DNA from: Thermoproteota archaeon | Lineage (GTDB): Archaea; Thermoproteota; Thermoprotei_A; Sulfolobales; Desulfurococcaceae | DNA length: 6,776 bases | Direction: 5' to 3' | NCBI GenBank assembly: GCA_013154205.1 | Contig: JAADCY010000103.1 | Coordinates: forward strand, 1 to 6,776 | Shown here: positions 1 through 5,019 of the stretch, piece by piece | Numbering within the stretch: position 1 is the stretch's first letter | How the letters are laid out: every line of letters begins with the position of its first letter | Notes under the pieces: generated by a model | The model's input: only the letters and a program-made list of their open reading frames with translations | Told to the model about the DNA's origin: nothing | Database searches by the model: none | Position numbers and translations under genes: made by a program

Positions 1-26
1 AGACCCTTGGATTATACCATTTAATA

Positions 27-88
27 GAAATGATGTAGCTCGAAAGGGCTGAGAAAACAATACATGATGAGCCCGCGCAGGTCTGATC
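27..88 (+). ncRNA. Probable box C/D guide sRNA
   Basis: All four boxes of an archaeal C/D sRNA appear in order with correct spacing: box C ATGATGT (30-36, last base off consensus), box D' CTGA (49-52), a perfect box C' ATGATGA (64-70) and box D CTGA (83-86). Both guide intervals (37-48 and 71-82) are exactly 12 nt, the usual archaeal length; the D'-C' spacer is 11 nt. The terminal stem is very short (G27-A28 with T87-C88), which is common in archaea. Such RNAs assemble with L7Ae, Nop5 and fibrillarin and direct 2'-O-methylation opposite the fifth guide base upstream of D or D'. Predicted targets are CCCUUUCGAGCU (methyl on the fifth base, U) and ACCUGCGCGGGC (methyl on the fifth base, G). I could not assign these to a particular rRNA or tRNA. 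The gene lies just ahead of ubiX, so it may be processed from that leader. Ends are approximate. Confidence 0.72.
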
Positions 89-100
89 ATAGAGAGGTTT

Positions 101-105
101 GAGGG
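101..105 (+). promoter_or_regulatory. Ribosome binding site for ubiX
   Basis: GAGGG lies 6 nt upstream of the TTG at 112. It supports TTG as the start codon, and no competing ATG or GTG is as well placed. Confidence 0.6.
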
Positions 106-111
106 ATAATA

Positions 112-690
112 TTGGAAAAAGGATTGATCATAGGAATTAGCGGTGCTAGCGGCACTATATACGCCCGTAGACTCATAGCCTACGACGATTTGTTAAGGAA
201 GAAATATGATAGAATATATGTTATCGAGACAGGTTATGCCCGCAAAATAGCCGCGTACGAAATAGGATATCCGGTTTCAACCTATGCTAAAAAGAAAGGA
301 ATACCTGTTTTTAGCGAGGAAGACATGGATTCACCGCTCGCTAGTTCCAGTAACCTGGTGAACCACGACATGGTTATTGTTCCCTGTAGCCTTAACACAG
401 CCGCGAAGTTATCGCATGGCATACAGGATAACCTATTGTTACGCACCGCATCGTCCATTATCAGGATGAAACAGAAGCTTGTATTAGTTATTAGGGAAAC
501 ACCGTTATCCCTGATAGACCTAGCTAATCTGTATAAACTCGCAGAAACAGGAGCCATAATCTTACCAGCTTCACCGGGATTTTATCATAAACCAAAAGAG
601 CTAAAAGATATCATTGACTTTATCGTCGGCAAAATACTTGATGTCCTCGGCATAGAACACAGCGTTTACCCACGGTGGAAAGCTACCTGA
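112..690 (+). CDS. ubiX: UbiX/Pad1-family flavin prenyltransferase
   Basis: This cytosolic flavoprotein-fold enzyme transfers a dimethylallyl group to FMN, giving the prenyl-FMN cofactor of UbiD-family decarboxylases. At 192 aa it has normal family length. Visible hallmarks are the flavin-binding GISGASG (residues 8-14), the VPCSLNTAAKLSHGI segment (90-104), an LLLR motif (R111), the RETPLS signature (128-133), the LPASPGFYHKP stretch (151-161) and a final YPRW. The TTG start is chosen because a GAGGG site sits 6 nt upstream and the encoded protein begins just before the first beta strand. By a from-memory alignment with Pseudomonas UbiX, the catalytic Lys129 and Arg185 positions are Arg118 and Lys174 here. 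The stop overlaps the convergent gene by 8 bp. No ubiD is in the window. In crenarchaea prenyl-FMN is known to serve anhydromevalonate-phosphate decarboxylase of the archaeal mevalonate pathway, so a role in lipid synthesis is a reasonable inference. Confidence 0.93.
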   Translation: MEKGLIIGISGASGTIYARRLIAYDDLLRKKYDRIYVIETGYARKIAAYEIGYPVSTYAKKKGIPVFSEEDMDSPLASSSNLVNHDMVIVPCSLNTAAKLSHGIQDNLLLRTASSIIRMKQKLVLVIRETPLSLIDLANLYKLAETGAIILPASPGFYHKPKELKDIIDFIVGKILDVLGIEHSVYPRWKAT

Positions 691-1099
691 ATTCATCTAT
701 ATCGTAATCCTCTATCTCTTCCATTTCTCTAAACAATTCTTCATCGCTAACTTCCTTACGTGTTTTCTCGAGGGCCTTGGCACATTTTCCATCGGGTAAC
801 ATAGAGTTTATCCTGCACGTAGCATACTTGCATTCAGCGCCTATGCATTCACTCCCTGTTAACCGGCAATAGGCTACTTTCTTAATTTTTCCACGATATG
901 ATTTGTTCACTATGACTTTGGCTCTTTTTGTACATATAAAGAACGGGCATAACGGATTACATTGTACTCCTAATGGCATGGGATATTGGGGCTTTAGGGC
1001 CCTAGGTTTTTTGAAGTGCTCTCCTCTCCCTTCCCGCCTATATGGTCGTCGGTAATCTCTATGATATGGATTGTACTGCCTGGGCAATGCCTTTTTCAC
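683..1099 (-). CDS. Eight-cysteine protein of unknown function
   Basis: I do not recognise this family with confidence. The 138-aa product has three zones. Residues 1-39 are very basic and rich in Arg and Tyr, as in flexible nucleic-acid-binding tails. Residues 45-106 hold eight cysteines (47, 51, 56, 78, 85, 90, 95, 106), spaced CX3CX4C, then CX6CX4CX4C, then one more. Residues 111-138 are strongly acidic. The cysteines suggest one or two metal sites, either Fe-S or zinc; the sequence alone does not decide between them. There is no signal peptide or membrane segment. The GTG at 1099 is the outermost start, but a GGTGA site overlapping that codon is ideally placed for the TTG at 1087, which would give 134 aa. 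The gene lies 103 bp downstream of endA and its 3' end overlaps ubiX by 8 bp. Confidence 0.75.
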   Translation of the reverse strand: MKKALPRQYNPYHRDYRRPYRREGRGEHFKKPRALKPQYPMPLGVQCNPLCPFFICTKRAKVIVNKSYRGKIKKVAYCRLTGSECIGAECKYATCRINSMLPDGKCAKALEKTRKEVSDEELFREMEEIEDYDIDEFR

Positions 1100-1100
1100 C
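1096..1100 (-). promoter_or_regulatory. Candidate ribosome site that moves the start of the cysteine-rich gene
   Basis: On the minus strand GGTGA spans 1100-1096. It includes the GTG that would be the longest start and lies 8 nt before an in-frame TTG at 1087-1085. Nothing like a Shine-Dalgarno sequence precedes the GTG. Initiation at TTG 1087 is therefore favoured unless the message is leaderless. Confidence 0.45.
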
Positions 1101-1153
1101 TAGTATGGAGACGCAGTACATCTTTGATCTCATTATTATTTGACACCATACTA
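1101..1153. repeat. 8-bp inverted repeat in the endA / cysteine-rich gene gap
   Basis: TAGTATGG (1101-1108) is exactly complementary to CCATACTA (1146-1153), across a 37-nt AT-rich interval. A second, weaker pair, TAGAGA (1162-1167) and TCTCTA (1183-1188), follows. The pairs lie in the 103-bp gap just upstream of the cysteine-rich gene, so they could act in its leader or promoter. The gap shows no clear TATA box and no other gene. In such AT-rich DNA the pairing may be accidental. Confidence 0.3.
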
Positions 1154-1202
1154 TTATCTCATAGAGAGACTATTATTAATTATCTCTACTCACATGATAT
1201 AG

Positions 1203-1736
1203 TTAAGGCTTCCACCATGTGAACAACAAGTACTTGATCCCATCACGATCAGTTATTGCAAGGATAAGCTTCTTTCTAACACTGTGAAGTAATCTACCCA
1301 TTCTCACTATTTCAATAGGATCAATTGATTCACGTGAATCGTGAACATGTACGCCATAAGGCGCATGATCTATTCCTGGGCCGAAACGATAAACTAGGTA
1401 ATCACACCCGAATTTCAGTCCTCTTCTAACTACAAATCCACGTTTTCTCAAATCCTTATACACGAGATATAATTGTTCAAACCTTGGGATAACTCTTAAT
1501 GAATAATTCATTAGCTCGTCAATACCTAGCCTTCTAGTACCAGAGTATATTTCTAAAACATTTTCTTCGGCGAGGAACACGGCCTCAAGCATTGAAAGTT
1601 CCAGGGGAACTTGTATATTCTTGTTTCTAGGTTTGGCTACACCTAGAAACGAGCCATAGTAGCCTAGTTCCCAATATAGTTTATTCGCGCATCTATAATC
1701 CGGAACTATTACCCTGTTATAGAGTAGATAGCCCTT
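1203..1736 (-). CDS. endA: tRNA-splicing endonuclease, catalytic subunit (start codon unclear)
   Basis: This enzyme cuts the bulge-helix-bulge at tRNA exon-intron borders, leaving 2',3'-cyclic phosphate ends. Counting from the AAG at 1736, residues 2-48 form the N-terminal EndA domain, with GYLLYNRVIVPD, an ELGYYGSFLGVAKP stretch and PLELSMLEA. Residues from about 80 form the nuclease domain, with DLRKRGFVVRRGLKFG, DYLVYRFGPG, DHAPYGVHV and LLHSVRKKLILA. The likely catalytic triad Tyr116, His124 and Lys155 is intact, so this is the active subunit; crenarchaeal enzymes usually pair it with a non-catalytic paralogue. Length, about 177 aa, fits the crenarchaeal short form. The first ATG in frame is at 1592, inside the conserved domain. 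The frame is open back to 1799 without any ATG, GTG or TTG. A GTG at 1740-1738 would fit if one base were removed. It lies about 20 nt downstream of the DUF47 gene, probably in the same operon. Confidence 0.85.
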   Translation of the reverse strand, partial: KGYLLYNRVIVPDYRCANKLYWELGYYGSFLGVAKPRNKNIQVPLELSMLEAVFLAEENVLEIYSGTRRLGIDELMNYSLRVIPRFEQLYLVYKDLRKRGFVVRRGLKFGCDYLVYRFGPGIDHAPYGVHVHDSRESIDPIEIVRMGRLLHSVRKKLILAITDRDGIKYLLFTWWKP

Positions 1737-1756
1737 ACACTTACTGTTTTGCCCGT

Positions 1757-2425
1757 CTAAGCAATGAGTGCTCTCTGTAGTGCCAGATAGCGTAGATCCT
1801 CACCGAGCTCCTTTATGGTATCTGCAGTATTCTCCATAAAGTCAACAGCGTCCTTTAACACCATTAGGCCGACAATATTATCAGCGTATTTCGAATAGAG
1901 CGTGAACGTTATATGTCTGTAGAGCTCATCTATCCTGCCCTCAAGATCATTGATGCTCTTAACCTTCTGCAGGGCCTTCTTAGGATCAACTCTGAGCTTA
2001 GATAATCCGTCGCAGAAGCTATCATATTCTGCTATTAGTGCAGCCGCTATCTCCTTTAATAATCCAAATAACTCTTCGTCGACGTTTAAGCCCTTAGTCC
2101 TATATAGAGCAAGCCTATATGATGCACCATCAAGTAGCTGTGAAGAACGATCTATTTTTAGCGCTAAATCTATGTAGAGGCTACGATTCGCTACCGCATC
2201 TCCAAGTCTGACTAGGTACTCCATGAACATTATCCTGTTATCTTCAACGTTGTCTTTGAGTCCACGTAGCTTGGTATAGAGTCTCTGGAAATCAGTGTTC
2301 TCCCTAATATTCACTACAATCTCGTTAAAAGATCTAAATACATCGCTCGCAAGTCTCGCTAGATTTGTTAAACTCTCGTGGATGTGCATTTCCGCTAATG
2401 ATTCATTGGCACTGTATTCGGCCAC
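1757..2425 (-). CDS. PhoU-like / DUF47 helical protein
   Basis: The product is about 222 aa, almost entirely alpha-helical, soluble and without signal peptide. The C-terminal third, with repeated helices and an ENTADTIKELGEDLRYLAL stretch near the end, resembles the DUF47 family of PhoU-like proteins. PhoU relatives are linked to phosphate uptake control, and DUF47 genes often sit beside phosphate permeases. No permease is present here, so the role is unassigned. The frame extends back to a TTG at 2455, giving 232 aa. I prefer the GTG at 2425 because GAGGTG (2437-2432) lies 6 nt ahead of it, and the TATA element at 2472-2465 predicts a transcript start near 2443, downstream of the TTG. It is the first gene of a leftward group with endA and perhaps the cysteine-rich gene. 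Family placement is from overall pattern rather than a diagnostic motif. Confidence 0.75.
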   Translation of the reverse strand: MAEYSANESLAEMHIHESLTNLARLASDVFRSFNEIVVNIRENTDFQRLYTKLRGLKDNVEDNRIMFMEYLVRLGDAVANRSLYIDLALKIDRSSQLLDGASYRLALYRTKGLNVDEELFGLLKEIAAALIAEYDSFCDGLSKLRVDPKKALQKVKSINDLEGRIDELYRHITFTLYSKYADNIVGLMVLKDAVDFMENTADTIKELGEDLRYLALQRALIA

Positions 2426-2431
2426 GGATGA

Positions 2432-2437
2432 CACCTC
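2432..2437 (-). promoter_or_regulatory. Ribosome binding site setting the DUF47 start
   Basis: GAGGTG on the minus strand is a six-base match to the archaeal Shine-Dalgarno consensus GGAGGTG. It lies 6 nt before the GTG at 2425-2423 and inside the longer reading frame that starts at TTG 2455. It is the strongest ribosome site in the window. Confidence 0.6.
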
Positions 2438-2464
2438 GTTTAATACATTATCCAAGTATCAGGG

Positions 2465-2473
2465 ATATATAAG
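2465..2473. promoter_or_regulatory. TATA element in a divergent promoter region
   Basis: The 67 bp between the two divergent frames contains ATATATAAG. Read leftward it is CTTATATAT, close to the archaeal TATA consensus, and predicts a transcript start near 2443, about 18 nt before the preferred DUF47 start. Read rightward it is TATATAAG, and a start near 2495 would give the radical SAM gene a leader of about 28 nt that includes its ribosome site. One near-palindromic element may therefore serve both genes. A second rightward candidate, GATATACT near 2490, would place the transcript start too close to the gene to include the ribosome site. No convincing BRE is visible on either side. Confidence 0.5.
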
Positions 2474-2511
2474 GGATACCTATAGAACCGATATACTCAT
2501 ACAGAGATAAC

Positions 2512-2516
2512 GGGAG
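2512..2516 (+). promoter_or_regulatory. Ribosome binding site for the radical SAM gene
   Basis: GGGAG lies 6 nt upstream of the TTG at 2523 and supports that codon as the start. No ATG or GTG competes nearby in frame. Confidence 0.5.
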
Positions 2517-2522
2517 TGCGTT

Positions 2523-4154
2523 TTGGTCAGAGCACTAGTAATTGACGCACTGGCGCGGTATAAGGGAAAACGATACTCGACTTTCGATGTGGTAGGAGCA
2601 GGTCCTAGAATTGTCGCTGGGATAATAGAGTCTCTCGGGCACGATGTACTCTTGCTCAGCTATGAGAAATTCATGGCTAATAAAAAACTGGCCAAGGAAT
2701 ACCCTGTCATACTTGTATCGATTATGTCACAGGATTTCGGGGCTTTGAAAAATATTCGAGATATTGTATCAAAGTATAATAGAAGGGCGAAGATAATTGT
2801 TGGTGGACCTGCATCACATGATTATGAGTATATACTTAGAAACAAGTTAGCAGATCTAGTCGTTATAGGCGAAGGAGAAATACCAATCGAGAAACTCTTT
2901 ACTAGAGATGTCATTGACATTATTAATAACCCGTCAGAATTATCTGGGATTCCCGCACTAGCATACAGAGACAAAAGTAAGATAGAAGTTACAAGCACAG
3001 GTATTCGTACACCGAAAGAAATCCTTGACAGACTAAAGCCGTGGACAAAAATAAGTTTATCTTATGAAAAACCATGGTTTCTAAGAATATATGTTGAAGT
3101 TACACGTGGATGCAGTAATTTTATGAGACCGAGACTAAGAATCCTCGGGTGTATAGATTGTAATGTTTGTATTAAAGGAACGCCCAGCGCAAAATTACAT
3201 TGCCCTGCACGAATCCCCCCAGGCTGTGGTTTCTGCAGTGTTCCAGTGCTCTTCGGCCCACCGCGTTCGAGAAGTATTGAGTCCGTAGTCTCCGAGATCG
3301 AAGAGCTGATTGTTAATGGAGCTGAAAGAATTGTTTTAAGTGCACCTGATTTCCTCGATTATATGAGAGAAGAGCTCGTATACCCTGATCCTCTTACCGA
3401 TCCATGTAATCCACCGCCTAATTATGATGCAATCGAGCATTTATTTTCGAGAATAAATGAAATCGAAGAAGTAAAACAGGGTAAAGTGAAAATCTTTATT
3501 GAGAATATCAAGGCCTGTTTGGTCGATATGAGGATTGCAAAAATATTTGAGAGATATATAAAAGGAACGGCTATTCATATAGGGCTTGAAACAGGCGACA
3601 AAGAATACAATATGCTCATAGGGAAACCAGCCGACCCCGCAAAAGTCGTTCTAGCATGCAAACTGCTTAGCAGCCACGGCCTTAGACCATATATTTACCT
3701 AATGTACGGACTACCATATCAAGGATTCAAAACCTACAGGAAAACACTCGAGATCATTGAAAAGCTTAGGGATGTAGGTGTCGAGAAAATAACACTATAT
3801 AAGTATACACCATTACCACGTACAGCTTTTGAAAAACTCAAACCTTGGATAAATAAGTACAAGGATATAATCGAGGTATTAAAGAAGAAGGTTAAGAAGT
3901 TCAACTATGAGAAGAAAAAAGATTTGCTCGGCAGGACTCTAGAGGCATATCTTATTTTGAATAAGGAGAACAAGAAATGGTACGGTTACCCAGTAATGCA
4001 TGGCCCAACTATATTCATTAAGAATGAGCTCGACGAATCACTTGATGGCTCTAAAGCATTGGTTAAGATCGTCGGGATATCAGCGAGGTATGTTTGGGGT
4101 AAGGTAGTTAAAATAATGGATAGTCATGGTGGGAAAAGACACGGGAAGGCTTAA
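2523..4154 (+). CDS. B12-binding radical SAM protein with TRAM-like C-terminus
   Basis: The protein has 543 residues. Residues 1-150 form a Rossmann-like B12-binding domain: GPRIVAGIIESLGHDV (27-42), VILVSIMSQD, IIVGGPASH (91-99) and LVVIGEGEIP (112-121). Residues 190-430 form a radical SAM barrel that starts with VEVTRGC197. The usual CX3CX2C cluster motif is split here: Cys197 is followed by a 37-residue insertion before C235-GF-C238-SVP. The insertion carries CX2CX2C (210, 213, 216) and Cys227, enough for an extra metal site. Later landmarks are VLSAPDFLDY (271-280), HIGLETGD (352-359) and MYGLPYQG (394-401). Residues 468-530 (GRTLEAYL to WGKVV) resemble a TRAM domain, an RNA-binding module of methylthiotransferases, so RNA modification is a reasonable guess. 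The substrate is unknown. The TTG start has a GGGAG site. The stop overlaps the convergent gene by 4 bp. It is transcribed alone. Confidence 0.88.
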   Translation: MVRALVIDALARYKGKRYSTFDVVGAGPRIVAGIIESLGHDVLLLSYEKFMANKKLAKEYPVILVSIMSQDFGALKNIRDIVSKYNRRAKIIVGGPASHDYEYILRNKLADLVVIGEGEIPIEKLFTRDVIDIINNPSELSGIPALAYRDKSKIEVTSTGIRTPKEILDRLKPWTKISLSYEKPWFLRIYVEVTRGCSNFMRPRLRILGCIDCNVCIKGTPSAKLHCPARIPPGCGFCSVPVLFGPPRSRSIESVVSEIEELIVNGAERIVLSAPDFLDYMREELVYPDPLTDPCNPPPNYDAIEHLFSRINEIEEVKQGKVKIFIENIKACLVDMRIAKIFERYIKGTAIHIGLETGDKEYNMLIGKPADPAKVVLACKLLSSHGLRPYIYLMYGLPYQGFKTYRKTLEIIEKLRDVGVEKITLYKYTPLPRTAFEKLKPWINKYKDIIEVLKKKVKKFNYEKKKDLLGRTLEAYLILNKENKKWYGYPVMHGPTIFIKNELDESLDGSKALVKIVGISARYVWGKVVKIMDSHGGKRHGKA

Positions 4155-4558
4155 GATAAATTTATCTCTTCTAGCTCTCGGATTAGATCATTTAATGCTT
4201 TACTCGATAAAGGGTCTTGTTCTTCTTTATTGGAAATGATTTCTTTAATCTCTAGTATTAAGTCGCGTATGTAGGGGAGACTAACTGTTTCTATGTAGAG
4301 CTTGTAGGTGTAGATGTATTTTCGGCTCAGCTCGTCTGCTATGCTTAGATCAGTATCTTTGAGCGTATTGAGAATTCTTTTATATTTTTTCACAAGAACT
4401 GATACTTTTCTTGCTAGATGAATTGTTGATGAAAAATCTCCGCCTAACGCTTTTCCTTTGACAAGCTTAGCCTGATCTATTGTTTTGTCAAAGTCCTTAA
4501 CGAGATCCCTTAGAATTATAATTATGTCATTTATTTGTGTCTGATCCATCATGTTCAT
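4151..4558 (-). CDS. Helical hypothetical protein
   Basis: I do not recognise this 135-aa protein. It is rich in Leu, Ile, Lys, Asp and Glu, has no cysteine, and lacks a signal peptide or membrane segment. The sequence reads as a bundle of three or four amphipathic helices, roughly 6-30, 42-68, 74-112 and 118-133, and the last part is acidic. Its ATG at 4558 overlaps the stop of the AbrB-like gene as ATGA, so translation is probably coupled. ATGs at residues 3 and 4 are alternative starts, and a GGGA in the preceding gene lies about 8 nt before the first of these. Its stop shares TTAA with the stop of the radical SAM gene. The tight coupling suggests a link to its upstream neighbour, but no function can be named. 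Confidence 0.7.
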   Translation of the reverse strand: MNMMDQTQINDIIIILRDLVKDFDKTIDQAKLVKGKALGGDFSSTIHLARKVSVLVKKYKRILNTLKDTDLSIADELSRKYIYTYKLYIETVSLPYIRDLILEIKEIISNKEEQDPLSSKALNDLIRELEEINLS

Positions 4559-4944
4559 GTCCCAGAGTATTTCCTAAGAGTCGCTATGCTATTGTCAGCA
4601 ACACCTTTTTCTTCGAGCTCGGCAGGGTACACGTATACATAGTTCGTGCCGGTTTCATCTATTATTGTCGCTGTGAAGACGAACTTCTTCTTTCCAGCGA
4701 CAACTATCTCTATCTTGTCACCGTCACTGATTCCCAACATTTTAGCGAGATCTTTAGGTATTTTGGCCGCACCCTCAGGCAGGCCATCATCGTACTTTAT
4801 CCTGATTCTCTTTTCACGTAGTAGTTTCTGTCTTCTTTTCAGCTCGCTGGCGGGCGGAACTATGGAGACCAGCTTCTTAATATCTATCTTCTGGGTTTTC
4901 ACATTCTCTTGTTGTTCCTGGGCCGTCTTCTCTTTTTCAGACAT
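4555..4944 (-). CDS. AbrB-like small protein
   Basis: The protein has 129 aa. Residues 1-20 are charged, Gln/Glu/Lys-rich and probably disordered. Residues 21-50 look helical and very basic (ELKRRQKLLREKRIRIKY). Residues 58-92, EGAAKIPKDLAKMLGISDGDKIEI and following, match the swapped-hairpin or double-psi barrel pattern of SpoVT/AbrB-type proteins: a strand, a helix ending in LGISDGD, then strands. More strands follow (VYVYPAELEEKGV). AbrB-type domains are usually DNA-binding regulators or antitoxins. The following gene does not look like a toxin nuclease, so an antitoxin role is not supported. The ATG at 4944 is chosen for its GGGG site (4954-4951), 6 nt upstream. It lies 75 bp downstream of glyS and overlaps the next gene by 4 bp. 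Confidence 0.75.
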   Translation of the reverse strand: MSEKEKTAQEQQENVKTQKIDIKKLVSIVPPASELKRRQKLLREKRIRIKYDDGLPEGAAKIPKDLAKMLGISDGDKIEIVVAGKKKFVFTATIIDETGTNYVYVYPAELEEKGVADNSIATLRKYSGT

Positions 4945-5019
4945 GTATATCCCCTTTTCGAACTAGTGTTTTGAGAATGATTATTCTTTACGCCTGCTAC
5001 TAGTCAAGTAAAGATAAAT
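4945..5019. other. glyS / AbrB-like gene gap
   Basis: This 75-bp gap holds the ribosome site of the AbrB-like gene, two copies of the palindrome ACTAGT (4962-4967 and 4999-5004) and a small inverted repeat AGAAT/ATTCT (4974-4978 and 4983-4987). On the minus strand GATTTATC near 5015-5008 is a weak TATA candidate. The AbrB-like gene may have its own promoter here or be read through from glyS; the sequence does not decide. Confidence 0.35.

Noticed and set aside
1..52. Possible 3' end of an upstream rightward gene (frame 2, ending TGA 50-52)
   Set aside because: Only 16 codons are visible and none match a family I know; the segment overlaps box C of the sRNA. It may be real, but the window gives no way to decide.
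1..90. Leftward frame from an ATG at 90, open to the window edge
   Set aside because: Its 30 residues have no recognisable pattern and it lies antisense to the sRNA; no ribosome site precedes it.
282..557. Open frame antisense to ubiX
   Set aside because: It is fully inside a well-supported gene, with no ribosome site and no family resemblance.
1203..1592. endA as a genuinely short gene starting at ATG 1592
   Set aside because: The 47 or so codons upstream encode conserved EndA N-terminal sequence, so the ATG is internal.
1757..1799. Programmed -1 frameshift fusing the DUF47 protein to EndA
   Set aside because: The frames overlap in the right register, but there is no slippery sequence, and the DUF47 C-terminus looks complete. 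Kept only as an alternative under the endA finding.
4537..4966. Rightward open frames opposite the AbrB-like gene
   Set aside because: They are antisense to a gene with a good ribosome site and a recognisable domain, and their products have biased, Ser/Phe-rich composition typical of shadow frames.
4962..5004. Pair of ACTAGT palindromes as an operator
   Set aside because: Six-base palindromes 37 bp apart with no flanking similarity are too weak to call a binding site.
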